A DNA stretch of 64,000 bases, from assembly GCF_019279795.1 (NCBI RefSeq), contig NC_056731.1, forward strand, positions 869,009,175 to 869,073,174, read 5' to 3'. Numbering within the stretch: position 1 is the stretch's first letter; every line of letters starts with the position of its first letter. Positions 31,980 to 42,984 of the stretch are shown in pieces. Made by a program: the position numbers and the translations under genes. The notes beneath the pieces are model-generated. The model had not been told where the DNA came from, made no database searches, and worked only from the letters and a program-made list of their open reading frames with translations. This stretch comes from Protopterus annectens. Taxonomy: Eukaryota; Chordata; Ceratodontiformes; Protopteridae.

Positions 31980-33427
31980 CTAGTAGTTTAGCTTTAACAT
32001 GATCAGGCAAGGTTTGTTCCCTAAGCCAGGCATGTCTACGAATGACTGATCCTGTAACAGCAGCTCTACTTGAGGCCTCTAGAGCATCATAGCCACATTG
32101 TAAGGTGTGTTTATCCACTTGTTCTGCACTATGCATCATATCCTGCAACTCCTTCAAATCTGGTTGTTCAGGTTGCGACATTTTATTGCTTAATTGTGAT
32201 AACAGAAACTGCTGATATTTAAGCATATGGAACTGACAATTTAAGGCCCTCATGGCTAGGGTGGCCGAGGTATATACCTTTTTTCCCCACCTTTCTAAGG
32301 ATCTAGACTCTCTTTCGGAAGGTAGTGGATTCTTAGCAGTAGAGGCCTTCATTCCCTTGGGGCCTTGAGAAATGGTTTCAGGGTCAGCATTATGGCTTTT
32401 GTAAAGAAATTGGTGAGAGTTAGGAACTCTGTAGTACCTATTACGCTTGACTGGGGCAGGAGGCAGGGAATCCGGATTAAGGCAAGCCTCAGAGTAAACA
32501 TCATCAAGTATGTCCAAGACAGGAGGTATCGCCAGAGGTCTGTGCTGAGGCAGCAAAAGAAATTCCCTAAGTCTTTTCTTGGAATCAGAAAAGTCTTGGC
32601 CTTCCCAATGGAAGTGTTCCCTCAAGGTATGCAAGGTTTCCCCAAAAGAAAAATCCTCTGGGGGAGATACAGAAGGAATGGACTGCTCTGCATCAGAATC
32701 TTGAAAAGGGGAGTACGAGTGTTGCTCTACATCAGAATGTTCTGAAATAATGGAGCCCTGGTCAGAAGAGGGGGAATCTTCCTCCACTCTGGGTCTCTTG
32801 TCCGGAGGGGGTTGGGAACCCCTGATAAGAGTAATTAAATCCTCAGCCATTTTTAGCATCTGCTTTTTAGGCATGGGGCCTGGAGATGGGCCCTGTGCAA
32901 CAGGCCTCTTGGGATGCATGGCTGATTTGGACTTAGTAAAGGCCTTTATGGAAAAGGAAGATGAGGGTCTAAAGACACCATGGGTGGAAGTGGACCTGTC
33001 CACATTAGGAGGCTCAACACTCACAGTGACTTCGGTAGCTGTAGTCTGGGTATGGGCCGAGGCACCTGTGGTCTCGGTTACAGAAGACACCGCCAGAGAA
33101 GTGTCGTCGGTAGTCAGGGGCTGCGTAGGCGCCTCCCTGAGAACCGGACCACGTGTAGCCGGTTTTGGCGTGGTTTCGGTCTTTGTCCTTGCGTTTTTTG
33201 GACAAAACTGTAGTCGGAGTCTCCGACGACATTTTATAATCAAAAGCTTTACCAAAAAAGTGCTGGGCGAACTCCGCCCAACGCTTAATAGTGCGTTTAT
33301 TGAAAGTAGCGCAAAAGCGATAGCCCGAGACGTCGTGGTCTGGGCCTAAACAAGGTATACAGAGGGAATGGAAATCCTTATGCGGTATTTGCTTCCCACA
33401 AGAAAAATTGTTAACTTTGTCCGACAT
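31675..33427 (-). pseudogene. E7 gag-like ORF1, one lesion
   Basis: Starts MSDKVNNFSCGKQ at 33427. One codon's worth of sequence, including the first Cys of the cluster, is lost relative to E4. A deletion of a few dozen bp near 33180 shifts the frame. After that it is open for about 490 codons to the basic tail (RGRYRHKGRGQSQGSYRGRQ). It contains KAFTKSKSAMHPKRPVAQGP, MLKMAEDLITLIRG, the acidic block and LHTLREHFHWEGQDFSDSKK. Confidence 0.88.
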
Positions 33428-33546
33428 CGGTCTGAGGCAAGAAAAGTTTCCCCAATGAGGTACTTAGCTTTAAAGAAGACTTCGGTTTTGAAATTTTCAT
33501 AATTTCAGGAGCTGGCCGACTGGCCCTTGCGAACTGCTTCTGCTTC

Positions 33547-33832
33547 GGGCACCGCGCGGCAAAAAAGACTGAAGAAAATGGTGTCGGCTGTGTCTTATAT
33601 ACCCCCGTCGCACTGACATCAGGAAAGAAAGCGACGACAACCGACGCCGGACCTAGACTTTGGAATTCGGCCGACCGAGGACCCGCTTTGGGCACCGCGC
33701 GGCAAAAAAGACTGAAGAAAATGGTGTCGGCTGTGTCTTATATACCCCCGTCGCACTGACGTCAGGAAAGAAAGCGACGACAACCGACGCCGGACCTAGA
33801 CTTTGGAATTCGGCCGACCAAGGACCCGCCTG
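33547..33832. repeat. 143-bp tandem duplication of the E7 promoter
   Basis: Units 33547..33689 and 33690..33832 both run from GGGCACCGCGCGGCAAAAAA to GGACCCGC and each contain the TATA region. They differ at a few positions; the CRE is TGACGTCA only in the upstream unit (33757..33764) and TGACATCA in the other. Not seen in E2 or E4. Confidence 0.93.
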
Positions 33833-33884
33833 ATGGCAGGAGAACCGATGTGTTATGACTGCAGCTGTATGCACAATGAACATC
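33833..33884 (-). repeat. E7 outer 5' ITR end
   Basis: Minus-strand ATGTTCATTGTGCATACAGC, complementary to the right half of the E7 ICR. The rest of the ITR continues into the duplicated promoter. Confidence 0.82.
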
Positions 33885-35240
33885 TTGGATAGAAATAGAA
33901 CCAGCTATAAGGCCCTGCAAGACTGCAGTGACAAAGCCAGCTCTAGATTTAGAGAAAATTGGCAGATGGTAATGCTTGGTGAAAGTATGTACAGAACTCC
34001 AGATAGCAGCTTCTAGGATGTCCCTGGTAGGGATGCCTCTGAGAAAGGCCGTAGAGGTAGATGCAGCCCTGGTTGAGTGGGGTCTAATTCCCTGTGGGAT
34101 AGGTTTTCCATAGTGCTTGCAGCAGAAATGAACACAATGGCCTATCCAATTGAAATGGTTTGCTTTGAAATAGCCTTCCCCTCTCTGCCCCTGCAGCAAA
34201 TGCCACCAGCAGTTGGTCAGATTTCCTTTGAGGGTTAGTACTGTCCAAGAAGAATCTAAGTTGTCTGTGCACATCTAAGGAGTGCAGTATCCGTTCCCCT
34301 TTGTTCTGTGGATTAGGAAAGAAGGTTGGCAAATGAATGGACTGATTGAGGCCACACTGGATACCACCTTGGGCATGAAGGAGGGATTGGTCCTGAGAGA
34401 CACCCTGTCCTCATGAAAGATGATGAAAGGCTTCACTGCCATGAGGGCCTGTAATTCAGATAACCTTCTTGCTGAAGCGATTGCTAAAAGGAAAGCTGCT
34501 TTCCAAGAAAAAAATTTAAGTCTGCAGTAGCAGCTGGCTTGAAAGGAGGAAGAGAGTTTTTCCAATACAAAGCTAAGGTCCCATGCTGGAGTTGGAGCTC
34601 TCCTGGGTGGTTGTAAATTTCTGACCCCTCTGAGGAACTGCTTGAGCAGTGGATGAGAGAAGAGGAGAGGGGTTCTCTGCTATAATGAGCTGAAATGGCT
34701 GAGGTGTGAATTTTAATGGAGGAGAAGACAGGCCCTTGTGAAGCATCTCAGTTAAGTATTGTAAAATCTGAGTTAAATTGGGCACTGCTTTGCTCATCCC
34801 TTGATATTGGTTCCAGGCACAGAATCTTTTCCATTTTTCAGCATAAGATTTTCTAGTACTAGGCCTCCTTGCCGCTAAAATGATATCCATCACTGGTTTA
34901 CTGAGGGATGGTAAAGGAGAGATTAGGTAATTAGCCAGACTGCTAGGTTCAGTGTTTGAAGCTGAGGGTGCAGGATCTGGTTCTCCTTCTGAGACAACAG
35001 GGGAGGAGTCTGGGGGCAGGTGGTCATGGGGCCAGCAGTGACACTGCGCAAAAGGGGGTACCAGTGTTGGCGTGGGCAGTCTGGTGCAATCAAAACAGTC
35101 CTTGGTTTATCTTGTTTGATCTTTAGTAGTACTTTGGAGAGCAGAGGCAGAGGAGGAAAGGCATAAACTGATAGGTTTTTCCAGCTGAAGGACAGAACAT
35201 CCACTTTCCAAGCTTGTTTGTGAGGAGTCCTTGGGCAAAA
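33885..35240 (-). pseudogene. E6 tyrosine recombinase (ORF3)
   Basis: Resumes directly after E7. In minus order: DIILAARRPSTRKSYAEKWK, FCAWNQYQG, KFFSWKAAFLLAIASARRLS (first Arg), LDVHRQLRFFLDSTNPQRKS, RPHSTRAASTSTAFLRGIP (His, Arg), WSSVHTFTKHYHLPIF (Trp, Tyr). At least four frameshifts break it (near 34080, 34300, 34520, 34700). Confidence 0.84.
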
Positions 35241-36836
35241 TTTGTCCAATTGATAGTTCTGGGGGGAGGCAAACAGGTCTATATCTGGGCTCCCCCATTT
35301 GCTTGTCAACATGTTGAAAATCCTTGGTTCCAGTTTCCATTCGTGTGGGTCCATGAGGTTTCTGCTTAGTTAGTCTGCCAATGTATTCACTTTTCCTGGC
35401 AGGAATTGAGCTTGTAGATGCACATGGTAGCTCAGGACTGTATTCCACAGTGCCATGGCTAGTCTGCAGAGGGGGTAAGTATATGTACCTCCCTGCTTGT
35501 TTATGTACCACATAACAGTGGTGTTGTCCGTCTTTACCATTAATTGTCCTGAAAGAATGTGGTCCTTGAAGGCTGTCAGAACATTCTGTACAGCTAGCAT
35601 TTCTTTTTGATTGAAATGCAGGTGCATTTGCTTTGGGTTCCACTTGCCCTGAATGCATTTCCCTGCCAGGTGAGCCCCCCATGCACAGTCTGATGAGTCT
35701 GTTAGGGTTTGGGTGGCAGATTAGATAATATGTAGTCCCTTGTTTTGGTGGCAGGCCTCTGCCCACCAAAGAAACTCTGGGCGTAGGCAAGGTATGATAG
35801 GAATCATTGCTTCTAGATCCTGAGAATGTTGACAGCATAGGCTTTTTAGATACCATTGTAGTTCTCTCATATGCAGTCTTGCATATAGAATTAGAAGAAT
35901 GCAGGAGGCCATGAACCCCAAGGCTTGTAGTATCTGCCTTGCAGATAGCAGGGTTTTTGTGGCCACTTGTTTGAAGTAGGTTGTCAAATGAATTTGTTTC
36001 TCTGGCGTGAGGAAAGCCATTTGGGAAGTCATAGTCAAGCTTGCTACCAGAAATCTAATTTGTTGACAGGGTACCAAATGTGATTTCTTTTCATTTATGG
36101 TGTACCCTAGACAAGTTAGCACCCTTTGTACAAAGGCCTGATGATTCAAAAGTATGTCCTGGCTTTCTGCCTGAATTAAGCAAACGTCCAGGTATGGGTA
36201 CATTTGAATATTTCTTTGCCTGCAAAATGCAATGACTGGAGCTAGGCACTTTGTGAATACCCTGGGCGCAGTAGATAAGCCAAAGGGCAGTGCAGAGAAC
36301 AGATAGTGCGTGTAGCCTGCTTTAAAGCATAGGTATCTTCTGCAAGATTCCCTGATTGGGATGTGTAAGTAGTATGCTTCCTATAAATCTAGTGTTGCCA
36401 ACCAGGCATCTTTGCCTAGCATAGGGCGTAACTGGTGAAGAGTCAGCATCTTGAATTTTGGAATTACCAAAAAGGTGTTTAGAGTGGACAGGTCCAGGAT
36501 AGGATGCCATGAACTGTCTTTTCTGGGTACCAGGAAAAGCCTCGAGTAGAAACCTTGTCCTCTTCTGGTACCAAATGAATAGCCCCCATGCTTAAAAGAG
36601 AAAGTACTTGCTTTTGGGCCTCTGCCCACTGATTTGGGGGTAGATATGGCCATCCGCTTGGTGTTGGTAACGTGTGGAAGTGAAATCTGTATCCCAGGGG
36701 CACTATATTTAGAACCCATTTGTCCTGGGTAATGAGTTCCCAGTTCTTTGCATGAAGAGCAATCTTTCCCCCCAAAGGGGCAGTTAGTTGAGAAGTGCTT
36801 GGAAGTTTGAAAAAAGTCATTGAGACAGTTTACCAT
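34923..36836 (-). pseudogene. E6 RT / RNase H / MT-like ORF2 with lost RT active site
   Basis: Pieces in order: NDFFQTSKHFS start, GQGFYSRLFLVPRKDSSWHP, LSTLNTFLVIPKFKMLTL, a disrupted LDL motif near 36380, YPYLDV in place of YLDD, RNase H (a degraded first motif, KTDNTTVMWYINKQGG, LPGKVNTLAD followed by a stop), WGSPDIDLFASPQNYQLDK, VYAFPPLPLLSKVLLK. Both the RT active-site change and multiple frameshifts make it inactive. Confidence 0.84.
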
Positions 36837-36961
36837 AGGGGGGGGTTATTATTCCCAGATTTGGTAGTGGAGGCCCCCCCCCACTGCTTAGTCCTGTGCG
36901 TACCCTGGGACTGAAGCCTGGGAGCTCTGGTGAATCTGGGTTTGGACTCGGAAGGTCTGAC

Positions 36962-38302
36962 CTCCAGTCGCTGGACCCCACACAGTTCGGCTTTGTCAAG
37001 GGCAGATCATGCCTCCTGAACCTGGTGGATTTCTTTGAGACAGTTACTCAGGCTATAGATAAGTGAAAGGAAGTACACAAGGCTTACATTGACCTTGCTA
37101 AAGCATTTGACACCATTCCTCATTCAGATATTATTGATAAGCTCACCAGCCTGGGCACAAACCCTTACATCACAAGATGGATCGCAAACTGGCTCTCAGA
37201 CAGATCCCATAAAGTAAGAGTAGCGGGATCTATGTCCAAATCCAGACCAGTAACGAGTGGTGTGCCTCAGGGCTCTGTCCTGGGGCCCCTCCTGTTTGGC
37301 ATATACTTCTCAGAAGTACAGGCAAGCACGGAAGGGCTGTGGCTGACTAAGTCTGCGGACGACTGCAAACTGGGTGCTATAATAGAGTCTCTGGCCGACA
37401 TGGAGATCCTCCGGAAGGGCCTAAATGAGACTGATGCAAGGTGTCAAAGCCAAGGTCTCAAGCTAAATGCAAATAAATGCGTAATCCCCTTTGGAAAAAA
37501 CAGAGTACCCGCAAACTGCAACATAGGAGGAAAACCCCTGAAATCTGAAGAAGAAATAAGGGATCTAGGGACCCAAGTAGATAGTCAGCTTTCCTTTGAT
37601 AACCATGTTGCCAAAGTGGTTAGAAAATCCGTCTATGTGACCCATCTGATCATGAAAGGGTTTGCATCAAGATCTAAGGATGTAATGGTGCTCCTCTACT
37701 CTTCCCTCATCAGACCCATTATTGAGTACAACGCACCAATTGGAATGTACCTGGCTAGACATCTCCAGCAGCTGGAGAGACAACAGAGATACCTAACCAA
37801 GAGGATTACTGGCCTCAAACAGTTGCCCTATGCAGCACGACTGAAAAAGCTAAGACTGTTCTCTGTTGCATACCACTTTCTCAGAGGGGATTTCTGTCTA
37901 ACGTACAGAGCCATGTCCAACCCAAAATTGTTGAACATGCTCCATCTTAGCAAAACCAAATCTACTCGAGCTACTCGCTCTGGGGATATAAACCTCAACA
38001 CAACAATGAATAGAACATGCTGGAGGGATAGATTCCCTTCGCAGAGACTTCCCTTACTATGGAACAGGGTCCCGATCTACATAAGACAGAGCCCCTCACT
38101 ATCACTCTTCAAGAGGAACCTTGATGAGTGGATGGGTAACAAAGTTCACACCGGGGATCACACCAACAGCACTACTAGATACTAGCACTGCTAGTACAAA
38201 GGTCTAGGGAACTACTTAAGGGGCAGTGAATACAGCACAACCTGGCTGGGCTAATATATGCCTTCGGGCAGATAGCCCAGTACCAACCTATGAACCTATA
38301 AG
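36962..38302 (+). mobile_element. 5'-truncated CR1/L2-like LINE in E6 gag
   Basis: A plus-strand non-LTR retrotransposon of about 1.34 kb, opposite to all the DIRS copies. The coding part is the RT palm and C-terminus, followed by a ~120-bp 3' UTR that ends in the short repeat ACCTATGAACCTATAAG. Such a short 3' repeat without poly(A) is typical of the CR1/L2 group. Removing it restores E6 gag and the standard E6 length. No clear target-site duplication was found. Confidence 0.82.
36977..38185 (+). pseudogene. LINE reverse transcriptase, C-terminal part
   Basis: The frame reads QFGFVKGRSCLLNLVDFFE, IDLAKAFDTIPH, SGVPQGSVLGPLLFGIYF, then the active-site block SADDCKLG (ADD; usually YADD). A stop at about 37064 interrupts it. 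The frame is then open through 38185 for the thumb and C-terminal region (LLYSSLIRPIIEYNAPIG, WRDRFPSQRLPLLWNRVP). The N-terminal endonuclease is missing. Confidence 0.85.
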
Positions 38303-40084
38303 AGGCAGGAAAGGACCAATTCTTGGAAGGCCAATGCCTACTAAACCTTGGAGGTTGTACTTGTAAAAAATCTAACAGTTTGCATAGATTTTGCTTTTTC
38401 CTCCATCTTTTTAATAACTTCTACTGCCTTGTTGCCAAACAGGCAGTCCTGGTTTAAGGGAGCCTCCAGTAATTTCGCTTTAACATGATCTGGCAAGGAT
38501 TGCTCCTTAAGCCAAGCATGCCTTCCAAGTACAGACCTAGTTACAGCAGCCCTGCAAGATGCCTCTAGAAAATCAAAACCACACTGCAAAGTATGATTTC
38601 CAACTTGTTCAGCTGAGTGCAGTAAATCCTGTAAATCCTTATTTTCAGCACAATCAAGAATCATCATCTTCTGTTTAAGCAATCCAATAACATGCTGCTG
38701 ATACTTTAACATATGAAACTGGCAAGTTTAAAGCCCTAATGGCCAAAGTTGCAGAAGTGTATACCTTCTTATCCCATCTATCCAGCACCCAGGAGTCTCT
38801 ACCAGAGGGGGTAAGATTTTTGGCAGTAGTAGCTTTAACACCCTTGGGTCCCTGTGAAATGGTCTCAGGGTCCCACAGTAGGATTTTTAAAAAGGAACTT
38901 GTGAGAGTCATGGACCCTATAATATCTGTCAGGTTTTCTGGGAGCAGGAGGTAGAGAGGCAGGGGCCAAGCTATATTCCAAAAAGACATCATCAACAATG
39001 TCTAGTACAAGAGGTATGGCTAAAGGCCTGTGCTGGGGCAGTAGTAAGAAATCCCTAAGCCTCTTTTTAGAATCAGAGAATTCCTGACCTTCCCAACGAA
39101 AATGCTCCCTGAGAGTAGGCAAGGTTTCACCAAAAGAGAAATCCTCTGGGAGAGAAGCAGAGGGAATAGAGTCCTCAGCATCAGAATCCTCATAGGTAGA
39201 TAAGGGTAAATCCTGGTCATCAGAGGAAATAGAAAATTCAGAATCCTGGTCAGACGTATCATAAGCAAACTCAGTCCTAGGTGTCAGAGGGGGAAGGCTG
39301 GCTTCCCCCGATTAAAGTAATAAGGTCTTCAGCCATTTTTATCATTTGTTTTTTACACATAGAGGCCTGACCATGCGGTCTGGGCATCAGTTTTCTAGGC
39401 ATGGTATGAGTTTTAGGCCTTGAAGAAGATGGAGTTGGTTTAATACGCAAGTCAGTAGGCCTGAATACACCCTCAGAAGCCGGTGCCTACACAACGTGGA
39501 CCCATCCAAGGTAGGCACATCTGCAGGTTCCACAATTGAAGCATCTCGCGGCATACCGGACTCCGAATGGGTCTCAGTAGAGGCCTGCGAATCTGAAGTA
39601 GCAAGTATCAGGGGCTGCGAAAGCGCCTCACTGAGTACCGGCGAACTAGCGACCGGCTTAGGAGAAGCGTCGTCGGCAGCTTTGGACCTAGGCGACCTGT
39701 CTCCGTCTTTATCTTTGCGTTTTTTCAGAATGTCGGTAGTCGGATGGCTTACCGAAGACCTGTCAGGATAATTGAACCCAGCACCAAAATATTTAGAAGT
39801 GAAAATATACAGACGGATAGTTCGTGGTTTAAATAAGGCACAAAACCGACAGCGAGGTACATCGTGGTCAAGGTCTAGGCAAGGAATACAGTACGAATGA
39901 AAATCTTTACGACGTATTTGCTTTCCACATGTAATGCAATTATTTACGTTTACTGACATCAGTTTAGGGCAAGAAAAAGTTCTCCCAAAGGGGTACTTAG
40001 CTTTTAGTTGAAGACTTCGGTTCTGAAACTTGAAAACGAAAATTTCAGGAGTTGGCCGACTGGCACTTGCGAACTGCTTCTGTT

Positions 40085-40271
40085 TCGGGTACTGCATGGC
40101 AAGAAAGACTGATGTAATGGCATTGGCTGCATGCTTTATACCCCTGACGACATGGAAGAAGGGACAGCAACCGACGCAGGACCCAAGACTTTGCTAATCA
40201 GGCCGACTGAGGGCTACTGCAAGCAGATAACCCAAATGTGATGACTGCAACAGTGAAACACGAAGAACATC
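40085..40271 (-). repeat. E6 5' ITR and promoter
   Basis: Minus-strand start ATGTTCTTCGTGTTTCACTG with a TATA-like element near 40135 (GGTATAAAGC). The CRE is degraded (ctgacgacatgg). Confidence 0.8.
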
Positions 40272-40827
40272 CACACATCCATGGAGTGTCATGCAGGCTG
40301 ACAGACATCTACAAGACTTCAGCTTGGGAAGATTTTTTTTTCTAAAGTCATGGCAGCCTCTGAAGAGTATTGCCCAATGATTCAATACCGGAAGGTATCT
40401 TGGGATGGCTACTTTAAAAGCACCTCACCAGACCGGACTTCGGGGCTTTGGGACTCCATTAGTATACTGTCAGCTCCTCAACATTACCTCTGTGCTTTTT
40501 TAGGTGGGTTACCCTTAGACAATCGGTAACCATGGCACTGTTGGACAACGCCTGCAGATATTCAGATTTAATCTGAGATTTTTTTCAGTCCAAGTGATGA
40601 CCTAACAGAAATGTTCACAATGGGATAACAGGTGACATTATGCCCTGTGCCCAAACTAAAGAGTCTACGAATGTGCTGACATGGAATCTGTTTTTTGCAA
40701 GTAGTACACTCACCAACTTTAGACACAGATATCTAACCTGACATCCAATAGCTAACACCTTACAGCTCTAGTACCAAAAACTGGCATCCTAAAGCCAGTA
40801 TACTTTCTACCACTTAGACAAGGTAGG
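40272..40827 (-). pseudogene. E1 gag N-terminal remnant
   Basis: The minus strand from about 40739 reads MSG, stop, then ISVSKVGECTTCKKQIP and a degraded match to the DIRS gag Cys/His cluster. A CEKQIP-like start, GTGHNVTC spacing and GTACACTCACC flanks match sister copies. The rest is too eroded to translate. E8 interrupts the E1 5' UTR about 90 bp upstream of the start codon. Confidence 0.7.
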
Positions 40828-41080
40828 AAAATAAACGTTATTTATTACCCATAACTATGCATCTGTGCTGTCTGCTTTTAATTCTTCCTCAGCTGATGGC
40901 GTCTCAGATCAGACTTCGGCCAGTTCTAAAGACTTGGCTTTGTAACTAGAGCTCTTCCCCTTACCCATAACCCTCCCTTCTAGAAAGAATTACCTCAGAT
41001 AAAGCTTGCCCTCCCTTCAGCCTATGCAATGTCTATGGAAGATAAAAAGTGAAAAACAATATCAGTAAAAAACTGCATGA
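40828..41080 (-). repeat. E8 3' ITR, degenerate
   Basis: Starts near AAACGTTATTTATTACCCAT; the sequence AACTATGCATCTGTGCTGTC recurs inverted in the ICR at about 41210. The inner boundary was not resolved. Confidence 0.6.
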
Positions 41081-41209
41081 GAGAAGTGGAACGAGCTGAA
41101 GCGACAGTCAGGCATTATAACATTCCTCAGGTACAATTAGGAGACCAGAAAATAAATGTTAGTAGGAAGCGAGTTGGAGGATGGGAGGAAGAGAAAGGAT
41201 GAAAACATA

Positions 41210-41290
41210 CAACACAGATGCATAGTTATGGTCAGTACATAACTTTTGTATTTGATGTCGTCTCTTTCATCCATTCTTCAACCGATGGAA
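41210..41290 (-). repeat. E8 internal complementary region
   Basis: ACACAGATGCATAGTTATGG complements the 3' end. The following TTTGATGTCGTCTCTTTCAT and TTCTTCAACCGATGG complement the 5' end at about 62085..62118. Confidence 0.78.
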
Positions 41291-41299
41291 CAAAGTCCA

Positions 41300-42490
41300 G
41301 GCTAGAGAAACCTCAGGATGCTCAACAAAGAAGCATAATCTGGAGTTCAGCAGAGCCAAAATCTACACTATTTCTAGAAGGAATGTCCATTTTGTAGTGA
41401 GTAATGAAGGAATGCAAGTTTGACCAAGTGGCAGCTCCTCAAATGCCATCTACAGAAGATGTAAACCAGAAGGCAGAGGATGTTGACACAGATCTAGTGG
41501 AATGAGCCTTAGGCAGCATCAATCCATCTTACTTATGGACAGAAGAAAAGTAATCAGTGAGCCACTTTGCTAAAGTCACACTTGACAGATTTACCCAGTT
41601 TGGCTTTGGAAAAGGAAATAAATAGCTGGTCTGATTTTCTGAAAAACTTTCTTCTGTGGATATAGAATCGAAGCAGCCTATGCACAAGAAAAAGGAGGCA
41701 TGTGCTTACCATTTTCAGTAAATTTTAGAAAGAAAACAGGAAGGTTGATGGACTGATTCATAGATATTTCTGAAGCCACCTTAGGTACAAAGGAAGGATT
41801 AGTTCAGAGATGCAGCCTATCTTTGTGAAGAATTAGATGTGGTGGCTTAGAAGAAAGGGCCTGGGGTTCTGATACTTGTCTGGCTGATGTAATAGCAACC
41901 AGATAACTAGTTTTCCAAAACAAGAATTTTAAGTCCACTGTGGCAGCTGGTTCAAGAGAGGGTAGAGTTAGGGCTTGAAATAGTGCATTTAAATCCCAGG
42001 GTGAAGAAGGGTCCTTAACAGGGGGAGTGGAGTAAAAAGGCACCTTTAAGAAATTGCTGCAAGTTGAATCTTTACATTTGACTAACTAGCTCCACTATTA
42101 AGTATGGAAGCAACAAAATCTAGAACAGCTGGGATAGGTGTAATAAGGGGATGAATTTTCCCTAGACTGGCCAAAGGAAGAATCTTGTCCATTTAATCTT
42201 GTACACCTTTCTCGTAGAATCCTTCTGAGAAGACACGTGGAGGTGTTTGACCAGGGAAAAACCTGGAATGTCTAGCCATCACTGGAAGCACAGAAACTAT
42301 GCAGCCAAAATGTCTAGCCATCACTGGAAGCGCAGAAACTATGCAGCCAACTTGAGGGTCCGAATGTCTGTTGAGATGTTCCCGATAGGTGACAAAGGAG
42401 ATCCTGGTTTGGATCCAATACCCAAGAAGGGTGCACCAAATGAGGCCATAGGAAGAGGAACCATACTTGAGGCCAGAATGGAGCACCAAG
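41300..42490 (-). pseudogene. E8 tyrosine recombinase remnant (ORF3)
   Basis: A recognisable block 42043..41804: PSSPWDLNALFQALTLPSLE, FLFWKTSYLVAITSARQVSE (first Arg box), LILHKDRLHL. It is closest to E11 (PWDLSFVLQALTVPPFEPAA). The remainder is frame-shifted. A 42-bp tandem repeat lies within it (42261..42344). E9 cuts the gene near the ORF2/ORF3 overlap. Confidence 0.75.
42261..42344. repeat. 42-bp tandem duplication in E8
   Basis: Two adjacent copies of a ~42-bp unit containing TGTCTAGCCATCACTGGAAG (starting near 42269 and 42311) and GAAACTATGCAGCCAA. They differ by one base (CACAG/CGCAG). Local to this copy. Confidence 0.85.
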
Positions 42491-42720
42491 AAAGTACAGT
42501 TGTGTACACTTACCATAAATGTAGATGTTAGAGTGTATTCACTTGTTGCAATCACATTTAGGTTATCTGCCTGCAGGTAGCCCTCAGCCGGCCTGAATAC
42601 CAGTCTCTTGGGATTTTTGCATAGGATGCTGTTGCTTCTTCCATGACGTCAGGTCGTCAGGGGTATAAAAACATGCAGCCGATGCCATTACATCAGTTTT
42701 TCTTGCCCCAGATTTCAGGT
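42491..42720 (-). repeat. E9 3' ITR with CRE and TATA
   Basis: AAAGTACAGTTGTGTACACT outer end. TGACGTCA at 42644..42651 and GTATAAAA from 42663 on the plus strand. Confidence 0.86.
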
Positions 42721-42854
42721 GCCCCCAAAATAGGAAGCAATTACATGGTATGGAACAGTCAGAAAAAAGCAAATACACATGATATAAGATATGCCAAACA
42801 AAAAAGATAGATAGAAGTAAACTGAGATCAGGGGGCTGGAGGAAGGGTAACCAG

Positions 42855-42955
42855 GACTGCAACAGTGAATACACTCGAACATCTACATTTATGGTAAGTG
42901 TACACAACTGTACTATGTTCTTAGTGTTTCACTGTTGCAGTCATCACATTTGGGT
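42855..42955 (-). repeat. E9 internal complementary region
   Basis: 42855..42914 complements the outer 3' end. 42915..42955 (ATGTTCTTAGTGTTTCACTG and on) complements the 5' end near 57635..57673. Confidence 0.87.
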
Positions 42956-42984
42956 TGATTCCCAAAGCTAAGGAAGGGTGAAGG

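Larger units (their letters stand above)
28141..33884 (-). mobile_element. E7: DIRS element nested in E6
   Basis: Complete copy with all three ORFs nearly open, ends AAAGTACAGTTTTG and GCACAATGAACATC, and no target-site duplication in E6. It is a sister of E2 and E4. Its extra length (5,744 bp) is largely explained by an AT microsatellite and a promoter duplication. Probably among the latest insertions. Confidence 0.93.
36840..39959 (-). pseudogene. E6 gag-like ORF1, interrupted by a LINE
   Basis: Starts MSVNVNNCITCGKQ at 39959 with a full Cys/His cluster. The N-terminal ~190 codons are open, followed by fragments: TLREHFRWEGQEFSDSKK, YRVHDSHKFLFKNP, AEQVGNHTLQCGFDFLEASC. At 38302 the LINE begins (read from the right), and a remnant of the C-terminal tail continues at 36840..36961. 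Confidence 0.84.
27634..40271 (-). mobile_element. E6: DIRS element containing E7 and a LINE
   Basis: Ends AAAGTACGGTTGTG and CACGAAGAACATC. E7 sits between its ICR and recombinase (GGGAGGAGG / TTGGATAG rejoin). A LINE sits in gag. Removing both leaves 5,553 bp, matching E4 and E10. It occupies E1 gag. Confidence 0.9.
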
